Assembly (NCBI GenBank): GCA_050942695.1
Contig: JBMNNU010000029.1
Coordinates: forward strand, 1-18,683
Reading direction: 5' to 3'
Origin: JBMNNU01 sp050942695
GTDB lineage: Bacteria; Chloroflexota; UBA6077
Length of the DNA stretch: 18,683 nt
In this document: one piece after another, positions 1 to 8,236 of the stretch
Numbering within the stretch: position 1 is the stretch's first letter
How the letters are laid out: every line of letters starts with the position of its first letter
The notes under the pieces: generated by a model
What the model saw: only the letters and a program-made list of their open reading frames with translations
Databases searched by the model: none
What the model was told of the DNA's origin: nothing
Position numbers and translations under genes: made by a program

Positions 1-1
1 G

Positions 2-370
2 AAAGGGCTTCAACCCACACGGGTGGCGCTCACCATTCCCAAGTTCACCTACGAGTCGAGCTTTAGCCTCGCAGAGACCCTATCCGGCATGGGTATGCCC
101 GATGCGATGAAACCTCGCCAGGCCGACTTCTCGGGCATGGATGGCAGCCGCGACCTGTACATCAGCGACGTGGTCCATAAGGCGATCGTCGTAGTGGACG
201 AGCGAGGAACCGAGGCAGCGGCTGCCACAGGCGTGGTTGTTGGGCTCGCATCTGCTCCGGCCTCGCAGCCGGTTAGGCTCACCATCGACCGCCCTTTCAT
301 CTTCCTGATTCGCGATATCGAGACCGGCAGCATACTGTTTGTAGGCCGCGTCTTAAACCCTGTCGGGTAA
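2..370 (+). CDS. Serpin family protease inhibitor, C-terminal part (5' end outside window)
   Basis: The frame is open from base 2, so this is the 3' end of a longer gene; serpins are usually 370-420 residues and about 123 are present. The visible part has the serpin C-terminal signatures in order: an IPKF strand, a MGM..A segment, ADFSGM, ISDVVHKA, the hinge GTEAAAATG, then DRPFIFLIRD and the closing GRVLNP. The alanine-rich hinge is the type found in inhibitory serpins, which trap a protease after cleavage of the reactive-centre loop. The loop from the hinge to DRPF is about four residues longer than in alpha-1-antitrypsin. Aligning from the hinge or from the C-terminus puts the scissile bond at Ala-Ser either way, which would suit elastase- or subtilisin-like proteases (inference). 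The GTG at 23 is inside the coding frame and is not the true start. The next gene is convergent, with a hairpin between. Confidence 0.93.
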   Translation, partial: KGLQPTRVALTIPKFTYESSFSLAETLSGMGMPDAMKPRQADFSGMDGSRDLYISDVVHKAIVVVDERGTEAAAATGVVVGLASAPASQPVRLTIDRPFIFLIRDIETGSILFVGRVLNPVG

Positions 371-488
371 CGAAAAATCGCGGTCTACTAAACCACGAGG
401 TGCGTAGGGAGTTAATGGATGAAGGGTTGATAAAACCTTTCAGTTAATCGTACAAACATTGCGCGCATCGATGGGTTAGGTAGCGGAC

Positions 489-510
489 GCGGGGGCTCGT
501 GAGCCCCCGC
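489..510. terminator. Hairpin between convergent genes, possible terminator
   Basis: A perfect 10-bp inverted repeat (GCGGGGGCTC, two bases, GAGCCCCCGC) lies between the serpin stop and the stop of the convergent gene at 544. No T tract follows on either strand, so it may be a terminator, a transcript-end stabiliser or a small REP-like palindrome. Confidence 0.5.
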
Positions 511-543
511 GATAAATAAAGTTGTATTGGCAGTTTGGTAGCA

Positions 544-1317
544 CTACGGCTGAATGTTGGTGCAATATTCTGGATTAAAGTCCTCGGTTGAGAACTCGCC
601 GTTCTGCCACCGTTTCAGCGTCGCCGTCAGGTTGGGTTGAGGGAACCTGCACTGCGTGCCAGTCCCCACCGCCGCTTGGGCGTCCGCGTTCATTTTTTCG
701 ATCTCCTGTTGAATTTCAGCGTCGGACTTGCCGGTTGCGCGCGCCTCATTTTTTATGTCATCACTTAAATCGACTTCGATCCTAACTATCTTGCTCGAGA
801 ACAGCAGCCTATCACCTTCCCTCCCATGGATCTCCAAAAGGGAGGTCGTGGAGGAGAGCATGCCAAAAAAGTTAATCGAAACCGTATAATCTACCTTCGC
901 TTGACTGCCGCTCTCAGATGCCTGGATGAAACAGCCGAGGTCGGTGCCACAGTCAGTAACACCATCCTGTGCTTCCCAGGGGAACCTCTCGTCGTTAGAC
1001 CGCTCCTGCACCCCAAAGGGGCCGTTGATCCAGGTCCTGCTCCCATTCGTAAACGCCGTCCAGTTATCCGCCTTCCGCCACACCATCAGCCCCTTGCTGG
1101 TCTGCTGCAAGGAGTCGCCGTTGGCTCCCCAGTGCTCGTTTTCCAGCGGCTCCCCAACCACGTCTGGGATCTGGTCCGCAAGCAGCTTGAAGCCCAGCTT
1201 GAACTCCGGTTTCCCCTGGGCAAAGGCCACACTGCTGAGAACCGCGGTGGCGGCTACTACCGCCATCAAGGTCATGCCAAGCCGTTTCATAACGCTCGTC
1301 GTTTTTTGATCCTTCAT
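544..1317 (-). CDS. Secreted two-module protein of unknown function (modules A+B)
   Basis: This is a 257-residue exported protein. Residues 1-34 form a signal peptide: basic start, hydrophobic stretch, AFAQ cleavage region. The ATG at 1317 is chosen because AGGTG lies six bases upstream; the internal Met10 has no such site. Residues about 38-115 are module A, with LADQIPDVVGEPLE, the GLMVWRKADNWTAFTNG motif and WINGPFG..ER.NDERF. I know this module as a recurring extracytoplasmic domain in Chloroflexota, often joined to other secreted domains, with no established function. Residues about 120-257 are module B, with four cysteines (123, 129, 223, 252) in the contexts DCGTDLGCF, TQCRFPQP and YCTNI, probably two disulfides. 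Module A recurs in the protein at 16863, and module B recurs with all four cysteines in the next gene at 1530. Both genes point the same way and may be co-transcribed. Confidence 0.85.
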   Translation of the reverse strand: MKDQKTTSVMKRLGMTLMAVVAATAVLSSVAFAQGKPEFKLGFKLLADQIPDVVGEPLENEHWGANGDSLQQTSKGLMVWRKADNWTAFTNGSRTWINGPFGVQERSNDERFPWEAQDGVTDCGTDLGCFIQASESGSQAKVDYTVSINFFGMLSSTTSLLEIHGREGDRLLFSSKIVRIEVDLSDDIKNEARATGKSDAEIQQEIEKMNADAQAAVGTGTQCRFPQPNLTATLKRWQNGEFSTEDFNPEYCTNIQP

Positions 1318-1529
1318 CAGTTACACCTCGACACATAACTGGGTTGGTGTCGGAATTGGTTGCGCCAACCATCAATCAGGTAGTTTATCATCCACCGTTA
1401 AAGGATACGATACCCTCTGTCTCAATCGCAGTATCACCACTATCTCAATCTTGGCACTACATGGCAGAAAGCTAGGAGTCGGCCTCGCAATCATCTGACC
1501 TCCCTCAGCCCTTCACTCGATACAGCTTT

Positions 1530-2777
1530 TCAACGCTCTTCGTTAGAGAGAGTGAGCGTGAGGGTCACACCCCCGTTGCTCGGCTCTGCTAATATTTCCA
1601 GGGAAACTACCGGGTCGGTGTTCTCCTGTTCGTACCTAACATCGACGATGGTATCGCCCGTGACACCACCTCGCGACACCCACCCCACCGCCAGCTCACT
1701 GGCGTAGAAGTCCGCGATCTCTTGCATGCTGGCTTTGCCGGTCCAGGTGGCAGTCTCCCAGAAGGTCTTCTCGCTCGAGTGGCCACCGCCGCTCTCGAAT
1801 TCAAAGTCAGGTGGGACCGGTATGTCCGACATCTCGGCAACTGCTACACCGGTTCCGGAGGTAGGGATAGGTTGGGCGGCGGGGTGCGTCGGGATGGATG
1901 TGGGACGCGAATCGCTGATGGGAGAGGCCGCTGCCTTGATGTTGGTGCACTGCCCGGGATCGTAGTCCGACGAGGAGTACTTGCCCTGCTGCCACCGCTC
2001 CAGCATCGCCGTCAACTCTGGTTGAGGGAAGCTGCACTCCTTACCGGTACCTATCCTGGCCCGCTGGTTCTCCTTGGCGCTTTTGAGCTGCTGCTCCACC
2101 GTGGGGTCCGCATTCGCGCTGGCCTCCTGCATCAACTCAGCCACACCCTTGGCCGTGGTAAGCGCCTTCTTGAAGTCGGCCTCGGACATGCCATTGGCTT
2201 GCGCCGCTGCAACCATCGCCTGGGTCAGGGCGGCGTCCGCCGCGATGGTCTTCTGAGAGAAGAGTAGCTTATCTCCATCCTTACCCTTGATGGCCAGGGA
2301 ATCGGTGTTGGCGAGGAACATGCCGAAGAAATCTACCGCCATTGTGTAATCTACCTTGGCAAGGCGGCCTGCCCGAGACGCATCGATAAAGCAACCCAAA
2401 TCTTCAGCACAGTCGACGACATCCGACTCTCCCTGACCTGGTGCTGAGATAGAGGAAGCCGCCGGTTTTGTGGGCGCCGCAGGCTTGGTCGGCGCTGGAG
2501 CAGCGGCCGTTGGTGTCCGTGGGACAGATGTAGGCGATACGACAACTGTCGGGCTCGCCGCTGGCTCGGTAGGGACAGCCGTGGGTGCGGCTGTCGGCTT
2601 CGCAGCCGTGGTTGCAGTGGCTGCGGGCTTTGTAGGCGCAGATGTAGCCGCTGTCGCGGCAGGCTTCGTCGGAACCGGCGTTGAGGCCGGTGTTGCCGCC
2701 TGAGTGCAGGCTGCGGCTAGAACCAGAACCGCTATCAAGGAAAGTCCCAGGATATGCAACTGTATTCCTGATCTCAC
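1530..2777 (-). CDS. Putative lipoprotein with Pro/Ala/Thr linkers, module B and a C-terminal alpha/beta domain
   Basis: The protein has 415 residues. The GTG start at 2777 is supported by AAGGAGG six to seven bases upstream. A hydrophobic segment ends in LAAAC at Cys24, an acceptable though not ideal lipobox, so membrane anchoring by lipid is likely. Residues 25-118 are a low-complexity linker of TKPAA/APT repeats, typical of a stalk. Residues about 121-282 are module B, like the neighbour at 544: DCAEDLGCFIDAS, AKVDYT, DFFGM, KECSFPQPELTA and CTNIK, with the same four cysteines (123, 129, 248, 277). A second linker (283-312) leads to residues 315-415, which start DIPVPPDFEF and contain IADFYASEL..GW. 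That C-terminal pattern resembles small domains found in other secreted Chloroflexota proteins. No catalytic motif is visible; a surface binding or sensing role is only a guess. Confidence 0.8.
   Translation of the reverse strand: MRSGIQLHILGLSLIAVLVLAAACTQAATPASTPVPTKPAATAATSAPTKPAATATTAAKPTAAPTAVPTEPAASPTVVVSPTSVPRTPTAAAPAPTKPAAPTKPAASSISAPGQGESDVVDCAEDLGCFIDASRAGRLAKVDYTMAVDFFGMFLANTDSLAIKGKDGDKLLFSQKTIAADAALTQAMVAAAQANGMSEADFKKALTTAKGVAELMQEASANADPTVEQQLKSAKENQRARIGTGKECSFPQPELTAMLERWQQGKYSSSDYDPGQCTNIKAAASPISDSRPTSIPTHPAAQPIPTSGTGVAVAEMSDIPVPPDFEFESGGGHSSEKTFWETATWTGKASMQEIADFYASELAVGWVSRGGVTGDTIVDVRYEQENTDPVVSLEILAEPSNGGVTLTLTLSNEER
2424..2705 (-). repeat. Degenerate repeat encoding the Pro/Ala/Thr linker
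   Basis: This stretch encodes residues 25-118 of the lipoprotein, with recurring TKPAA, TAAPTAVP and APTKPA units. The DNA is a series of imperfect short tandem repeats rich in GC, so copy number could vary between strains. Confidence 0.7.
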
Positions 2778-2892
2778 TTGAGTCCTCCTTGTTGTCGTAC
2801 ATCATCGACTTTTCGAGAATACGATCGATTCAATGTTCAGTTTTTCAATTTCTATATTCTTTCCACTACACCTCAAAGTTGTCTTCCTGGTA

Positions 2893-3678
2893 CTACTCTC
2901 GAAAAGGAGGTGGGTTGGGCTTTCTGGCCATGAAGCATTCGATCATCTCATTCACTTTTCCAGGCAGCTCGAGATGGCAGAAATGGCCAACACCTTCGGT
3001 TCTGGCAACCACGATCTGAGGGCGCAGATTCAGAAAGTGATCAGGGTCGGCGGACTGCCCGCTGGTATCGATGTAGAGAATTTGAGCCCGGCAGGATGCA
3101 ACTGCCGCAGCACTGTCCCACGCAAGTATGCTCTCCAATACCGAAACAAAGGATTGCTCAGACATGGAGTATGCTGACCTCAGCATGATATCCAGACGAT
3201 TGAGCCCGGCATCCGTCAGAGAACGGTTTTCATCCAGCAGCGTCTCCCGAAAAGCTGGCGCTCGCAGCCGTTTCGACAGGAGTTGGCGTAAAGCGTCGAT
3301 TTCGGGTGGTAGGATCGGTGAATCGAGCGCCACAACTCCGGAGAGGATTTTGGGATAACGGGCAGCCAGATCTATGGCCACCATTCCGCCGAGACCATGG
3401 CCGACAACTACCGGGGCATACAATCCCAGTTCGTAGTTCAGCCAGGCGATGTCATCGGCCAAACATTGGATCGAGTACCCGTTCTCAGGCTTATCGCTTT
3501 CTCCGTGGCCGCGCATGTCTACAGCAACCACCCGGTGATTGCGACGGAAGTGCGATATCTGGGGCTCGAACGTTGTGTGATCGCATCCCAATTCGTGAAT
3601 AAGCACCAGGGGAGGTGCGCCCTTACCAACATCTTGAAAGCAGATAGCTACTCCATGCCTATCGATGCGATACACCAT
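2893..3678 (-). CDS. Alpha/beta-hydrolase fold protein lacking the nucleophile serine
   Basis: A 261-residue single-domain alpha/beta-hydrolase. The ATG at 3678 has AAGGA about six bases upstream. Recognisable elements are LVLIHELG (oxyanion region, usually HG), VAVDMRGHGESDKP, the nucleophile elbow at 93-98, and GHFCHLELP with the likely catalytic His232. Candidate acid residues are Asp204, Asp211 or Asp213. The elbow reads GHGLGG instead of the usual GHSLGG, so position 95 is Gly (GGT at 3394-3396) where Ser is expected. It is one transition away from a serine codon. Either the protein is a non-catalytic fold relative (ligand binding or signalling) or the gene has been inactivated or misread. 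The gene begins inside the last 31 bases of the upstream ATPase gene, so the two are probably translationally coupled and may act together. Confidence 0.85.
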   Translation of the reverse strand: MVYRIDRHGVAICFQDVGKGAPPLVLIHELGCDHTTFEPQISHFRRNHRVVAVDMRGHGESDKPENGYSIQCLADDIAWLNYELGLYAPVVVGHGLGGMVAIDLAARYPKILSGVVALDSPILPPEIDALRQLLSKRLRAPAFRETLLDENRSLTDAGLNRLDIMLRSAYSMSEQSFVSVLESILAWDSAAAVASCRAQILYIDTSGQSADPDHFLNLRPQIVVARTEGVGHFCHLELPGKVNEMIECFMARKPNPPPFRE

Positions 3679-6401
3679 GCACTTCCTTCTAGCGCTCGAG
3701 CCTGATCGAAGTCTGCGATAGCCCTGACGTGTCGTTTGCCTGAGTCGTCCAAAGAACGCCGGGCTTTCTCGAAATGGCTGTTTGCATCCTGCCAGTTACC
3801 CATCAACACTGCCATACGAGCGGCATTCAACTCCTGAGACCCGATTGGCCCAAAAACGATTCCGTGGGCTATGAGATCGAGAGCAAGGCGATAGAATGTA
3901 GCGGCCAGGTCGGCAAGCTGGAGTTCCCAAATCGCAGTTGATGCGAAATCGACTACTGCATCTTGCCAGTAATCTCTCGCCTCCATCCTCGTGGCGATCG
4001 GTGTGATGAGGGTTATCATCTGGTGCGCCTCGGACGCATTGCCCGTATGAGCTTGGATGAACGCAGCCGCCGCGTATGGGGCAAGGCCGCAGATGAGCGC
4101 ATCGCTTTCGTGCGTAAGTGGGAAGTTGGCGGCCGCTGCCTCCAGAGTCCCCCAATCACCGGTAATGTAATAGGTTATTGCCGTGGCCATGCCCAGCACA
4201 TGTGCATCAGACATCCAATGGGCCGGGCCGAGCCGATCCAGAGTATCTCGCGCTCGCTGCGCTGTTTGCCGGCAAAGCGACAGTTCTGAAGAACAGCTAT
4301 ACGCCGTCGCCAGATAGAACATCGCCTCAGCCTGGGCCGGGATCGAGCCGTATTGCTCTCCGATCGCGAACAGCTCTCTGGCCCACTTTTTTCCTTCGCT
4401 GTAATCACCGTGCCGTTCGACTAGATCCGAGATCGCAATAGTGAGGGCTCGTATGATCGCCTTAGGTCTCTGCCACCCTTGTGCCAAGGCCAGCAGTTCG
4501 TCTGTCTCCTGCCGAGACCGCCACTCGTACGGTGATATGGTGAGAGCGTAATCATCCTCGTCGCCGTGGGCACGGGCGACAGCCACCGCCTCCGGATCGT
4601 TACCAAGCCAGCGGCGTATAGTGATCGAGCCGTTGGTTATAGGTTCGGTGTGCTCCCGAAGCAACGTCAACCGCGCCCATACGATATCGCGTTGGTCGCC
4701 GACGAGCGCGAGTCCATCATCCACCAATGGACTCCATACCCTGCTAGCCGCTCCGCCTTCCTTCAATACCGTTGCGACCTTTGCGAGAAAGGCAGCTCTT
4801 TCAACCGGAGCAATATCGGCTTCGTATAACGCGTCTAGCGCCTTCCTCGTAGTCTTAGGTGCGTCATCCAGCAGGAGGGCGTTAGCCTCCGCGAGGGCTA
4901 ACCGGCAGAGAATATTCGCCCACAATGCCGTATCGTCGCCCGGGCATAGATCGAACGCCATGCGCAGGAATCTTACCTCTCGCTCGTGGGCGTTGGCCGT
5001 TTTTGCCTGATCGGCAGCTACCAGGACATAGTGAAAGCCTCTCGGAGTGCCCGCAATATTTGCCGATGCGCGATACTGGAAAGCAAGCTCGGCAGCGTGA
5101 TCGTTCTCCCTACCTCTGTAAACCTCCTCTAGCGCTGAGGCGATGCGGCGGTGAAGGCGGGCTTTGCGGTCTGGGTTCAAATCGTTGTAGATGGTGTGTC
5201 GCACGATCGCGTGGGCGAAGTCGTAAGTAGGGGGTGAGGACCTGGCAGTCGTAAGAAAGCCAGCTCGTAACGCCTCGTCTATGCAGTCCAGTAGAGCATC
5301 TTCCGATAGGTCCGACAGCCTTAGTAACGTTGAGAACTCGAACCCACTGGTGAATCCTGCGACTGTCCGGAGCATCAATCTAGCGTTGACTGAGAGGCGG
5401 GACAACCGCCTGTGGACGACCTGGCGGACCCCCTCCGGAATGCTCATCTCGCTCAGGCTGATGTCGGTCGACCAGCGCCCTTCGCGCAGCAAGATCTTGC
5501 CCTCCTCGATCAGGTGCCAGAGCACCTCGCGGACATAGAAGGGATTGCCACTGGTCTCGTAATAGATTGCCTTGACCAGGGCGCCGGGAAATGCTCGTCC
5601 CGATGCCCGCAAAAGGAACTCGCCAACATCCTGAAGATCAAGTCCGCGCACTGTCACCTGCCTGTAGCCGAACTCTTTACGCAATGCCGGCAATAGATCC
5701 TCTAAATGGCGCTTGGTATCTAGCTCGATCTCGGGCTCTCGATAGGCGCCGATGGTCATGATCCTCGATCGAACGAGGAAATGGGAAAGGTAATGCAGCA
5801 ACATCAGTGAATCGCGGTCAGCCCATTGGAGATCGTCGATCACTATAAGTATGGGGGTTTCTCTCGATACGGACAGCAGGAACTGGATCACCGCATCGTA
5901 GATGCGAACCCGTTCCTCGTCCGCTCCTAGCTGTGGAGCCTCAGATGTGTCGGGTAGCGCAAACCGCAGTTGAGGAATAAGTTTCACCAAAGGTGGAGCA
6001 CCGGTACCCAGCGCATTCCGGAGCTGCTGCGGCGTGGAGTTTCGGGCGTACTCGCCGATCGCCTCGATCCAGGGGAAGTAGGCTGGCTGCCAGTTGCCTT
6101 CGAAACAGCAGCCCCACAGTACGGCGAAACCGCGCTCGGTGGCCTGTCGCGCCACCTCCCTAGCAATCCAGGTCTTGCCGATGCCGGCCTCGCCCACGAG
6201 CATCGTGAAGCTGCCCCTCCCTGCGATAGCATTGTCTAGGCTATCGAGGAGCATCCCAAGCTCACGCTCGCGTCCGACTAATATTGAAGCTGTGGATTGT
6301 GAGGTCCAGAGGTGGTTGAGGGCAAGCGTACAGCCGCATCCGCTACAGTGGGTATCGGATGCCTGATTGGTTTGGCCACAAGCTGTACAGCGTGCCGTCA
6401 T
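3648..6401 (-). CDS. Zinc-ribbon / AAA (STAND-type) ATPase with helical repeat C-terminus
   Basis: The 917-residue reading starts at the ATG at 6401, which has GAGGAG just upstream. The frame stays open to 6482 but without a ribosome site there. Residues 5-22 form a four-cysteine zinc ribbon (CTAC...CSGC). Residue 43 onward reads GREREL, the usual entry to this ATPase family. Walker A is GEAGIGKT at 70-77 and Walker B is ILIVIDD at about 184-190, followed by LQWAD. About 480 to the end is an all-helical TPR-like region. The family includes MalT-like regulators and ATPases joined to nucleotide cyclases; most regulators of this shape end in a LuxR-type helix-turn-helix. Here the protein stops directly after the helical repeats (RALEGSAWCIASIGME), so no DNA-binding domain is present. 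A role as a signal-controlled ATPase working with the overlapping hydrolase-fold protein is inferred. Confidence 0.85.
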   Translation of the reverse strand: MTARCTACGQTNQASDTHCSGCGCTLALNHLWTSQSTASILVGRERELGMLLDSLDNAIAGRGSFTMLVGEAGIGKTWIAREVARQATERGFAVLWGCCFEGNWQPAYFPWIEAIGEYARNSTPQQLRNALGTGAPPLVKLIPQLRFALPDTSEAPQLGADEERVRIYDAVIQFLLSVSRETPILIVIDDLQWADRDSLMLLHYLSHFLVRSRIMTIGAYREPEIELDTKRHLEDLLPALRKEFGYRQVTVRGLDLQDVGEFLLRASGRAFPGALVKAIYYETSGNPFYVREVLWHLIEEGKILLREGRWSTDISLSEMSIPEGVRQVVHRRLSRLSVNARLMLRTVAGFTSGFEFSTLLRLSDLSEDALLDCIDEALRAGFLTTARSSPPTYDFAHAIVRHTIYNDLNPDRKARLHRRIASALEEVYRGRENDHAAELAFQYRASANIAGTPRGFHYVLVAADQAKTANAHEREVRFLRMAFDLCPGDDTALWANILCRLALAEANALLLDDAPKTTRKALDALYEADIAPVERAAFLAKVATVLKEGGAASRVWSPLVDDGLALVGDQRDIVWARLTLLREHTEPITNGSITIRRWLGNDPEAVAVARAHGDEDDYALTISPYEWRSRQETDELLALAQGWQRPKAIIRALTIAISDLVERHGDYSEGKKWARELFAIGEQYGSIPAQAEAMFYLATAYSCSSELSLCRQTAQRARDTLDRLGPAHWMSDAHVLGMATAITYYITGDWGTLEAAAANFPLTHESDALICGLAPYAAAAFIQAHTGNASEAHQMITLITPIATRMEARDYWQDAVVDFASTAIWELQLADLAATFYRLALDLIAHGIVFGPIGSQELNAARMAVLMGNWQDANSHFEKARRSLDDSGKRHVRAIADFDQARALEGSAWCIASIGME

Positions 6402-6670
6402 GCTCTCCTCAGTACTCGGAGAAGAGGCGCGGCAACAGTACCTAACCAACGTGGTTTTGATGGGTTGCCTACGGTAACCCATGCCGAGAGCGCGGCTATC
6501 TTGGCTGCTATTCCCTGGGAGCTCGGGCAGCTTGCCCGCCCGTCCTCTCGCCGATGAGCCGCCTTATATGTAACTGCACCTTTTACGGGTTGCACGTAGT
6601 CTCGTGGAGGGCTCACATCGTGGTTCATAACGATCACGCGCAGGCTAGAGCCTTCAGCTACAGTTTAGAG

Positions 6671-6713
6671 GCGGGCGGGGCGCCCGCGCTCCCGGCAGAC
6701 GGCTTCGCCGTCT
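6671..6713. repeat. Tandem GC hairpins, REP-like
   Basis: Two adjacent perfect hairpins: GCGGGCG-GGG-CGCCCGC (6671-6687) and AGACGGC-TTC-GCCGTCT (6697-6713). The pair resembles REP-type intergenic palindromes. No T tract follows, and no gene ends here on the plus strand, so a terminator role is unlikely. Confidence 0.5.
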
Positions 6714-6776
6714 ATCAAAACCACTTTGATTGGATACTAGAACCGCTCGCAGTTGCCAATTGGGGTAGATGAAGTG

Positions 6777-6828
6777 ACAAGATTAACTATAACATACAAT
6801 CTTGTATTTGCCGAGTATCAATTCGGCA
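6777..6828 (+). promoter_or_regulatory. Nested palindromes upstream of the M20 hydrolase, operator candidate
   Basis: Three dyads lie 57-108 bases before the ATG: ACAAGATT/AATCTTGT with a 13-base gap (6777-6805), the compact ATACAA-TC-TTGTAT (6794-6807), and TGCCGA-N8-TCGGCA (6809-6828). TACAAT at 6795-6800 could be a -10 box with GTGACA at 6774 as a short-spaced -35, which would place the compact palindrome on the promoter. Such symmetry suits a dimeric repressor (GntR-like sites look similar). No regulator gene is in the window. Confidence 0.35.
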
Positions 6829-6884
6829 GATGCCCTCGTTTGTTGTGCTAGAATGCGGACAAAATCGGGCGAGGAGACGGATCC

Positions 6885-8213
6885 ATGATGGATAAAGACA
6901 CCCTGAAAGAGAGCCTGTGCAAGGAGATAGATCGGGGAAGGGACCAGAGCATCGCGATTGCCGAAACGATCTTACACAACCCGGAGCTTGGATTCAAAGA
7001 GTTCGCCACAGCCCAGTTGGTATCGGATCACTTCAAGAAGCTGGACATCCCCCACCGGACCGGCCTTGCCATAACAGGTGTAAAGGGCGTCATCGACACC
7101 GGCCGGCCGGGACCTACAGTTGCGGTCATGGGCGAGCTGGATTCCATCCTCCTCTACGAGCACCCCAACGCAAACCCAGAAACCGGCGCAGCCCACGCCT
7201 GCGGCCACAACGTCCAGATCGCGATGATGCTCGCCGTGGCTTCCGCCTTCAAGGCTACCAATGCGGCATCGAAGCTGAGTGGCAAGATAGTATTCTTCGC
7301 AGTTCCGGCCGAGGAGTATGTTGAAGTCGAGTACAGGGTCAACCTGGCGCGACAGGGGAAGCTGGAGTTCCTAGCAGGGAAGCAGGAGCTGATCCGCCTG
7401 GGGGAATTCGACGACGTAGACATCACCATGTTGACCCACCTGACGACCCGCAAAGAGGAGCGACGCCTTTCCAACCTGGAATCCAGCAACGGCTGTGTGG
7501 TCAAGCAGGTCCAGTTCATAGGCAAGGCTGCTCATGCTGGTGGGGCTCCTCACAAGGGGGTCAACGCTCTGAACGCCGCTATGGTGGCACTCTCCGCCAT
7601 CAACGCTCAGAGGGAGACCTTTTGCGACAGAGATACGGTTAGGGTTCATCCAATCATCACAAAGGGTGGAGATTTGGTGAATGTCGTTCCTGCCGACGTG
7701 AGAATGGAGACTTTCGTCCGGGCGAAAACGGCGGCTGCGATAGAAGACGCCGACGCCAAGGTTAACAGAGCGCTGCGCGCCGGAGCTATCGCCGTCGGTG
7801 GCAAGGTTAAGATCAAGACTCTACCTGGCTACATGCCTCTCAAGGCCAGCAAAACACTGGCAAGTATCTACAAGGAAAACGCTCTGGCGTTGGTAGGCGC
7901 TGAGGGCTACGCCGATGTCAGCCATATCACCGGGTCCACCGATATGGGCGATATCTCCCACATCATGCCGACCATACAGCCGTCGGCAGGAGGGGTTATC
8001 GGAACCAGCCACGGTGCCGACTACCAGGTTGTAGATATGGAAGAGGCTTGCATCACCCCTGCAAAGGCGATGGCTATGACAGTGGTAGACCTGCTTTACG
8101 ATGACGCTGCGCAAGCTCAACGACTATTGGCCGCCGACCGACCTGCCTTTACTAAAGATGAGTATCTTGCGTATCTGAGAAAATATAACAGTGAGATCTT
8201 GTTCGAAGCGTAA
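6885..8213 (+). CDS. M20-family metallo-amidohydrolase / peptidase
   Basis: A 442-residue cytoplasmic enzyme with no signal peptide. The ATG at 6885 is preceded by GAGGAG with eight bases between. It belongs to the M20 peptidases closest to the M20D amidohydrolases (hippurate, N-acyl-amino-acid and aminobenzoyl-glutamate hydrolases). Visible features are HNPELGFKE at 31-39, GELDS at 83-87, the metal-binding HACGHN at 104-109 (Cys106, His108), PAEE with Glu143 and Glu144, His185 in LTH, and a C-terminal GTSHGADYQV with a further candidate ligand. The dimerisation domain starts near GKAAHAGGAPHKGVNA at 213-228. An insertion-like segment rich in charged residues (about 145-180) follows PAEE, as in the larger aminobenzoyl-glutamate utilisation type. 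The substrate cannot be read from the sequence. The gene stands alone. Confidence 0.9.
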   Translation: MMDKDTLKESLCKEIDRGRDQSIAIAETILHNPELGFKEFATAQLVSDHFKKLDIPHRTGLAITGVKGVIDTGRPGPTVAVMGELDSILLYEHPNANPETGAAHACGHNVQIAMMLAVASAFKATNAASKLSGKIVFFAVPAEEYVEVEYRVNLARQGKLEFLAGKQELIRLGEFDDVDITMLTHLTTRKEERRLSNLESSNGCVVKQVQFIGKAAHAGGAPHKGVNALNAAMVALSAINAQRETFCDRDTVRVHPIITKGGDLVNVVPADVRMETFVRAKTAAAIEDADAKVNRALRAGAIAVGGKVKIKTLPGYMPLKASKTLASIYKENALALVGAEGYADVSHITGSTDMGDISHIMPTIQPSAGGVIGTSHGADYQVVDMEEACITPAKAMAMTVVDLLYDDAAQAQRLLAADRPAFTKDEYLAYLRKYNSEILFEA

Positions 8214-8236
8214 CAGAGCCACCATAGGGAGGCTAG

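Larger units (their letters stand above)
6402..6884. other. Gene-free divergent region with hairpins and operator candidate
   Basis: This 483-base gap separates the ATPase (-) from the M20 hydrolase (+). I see no convincing gene. It holds three hairpins (CGGGCA/TGCCCG at 6524-6538 and the pair listed at 6671-6713) and, close to the M20 start, the palindromes listed separately. Promoters for both flanking genes should be here, but no strong -35/-10 pair is evident. Confidence 0.6.

Noticed and set aside
826..1338. 170-codon plus-strand open frame opposite the secreted protein
   Set aside because: It is antisense to a gene with a clear signal peptide and module homology, and its translation has no recognisable features.
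6402..6482. 27-codon extension of the ATPase to an upstream ATG
   Set aside because: There is no ribosome site at 6482, while the ATG at 6401 has GAGGAG and leads straight into the zinc ribbon.
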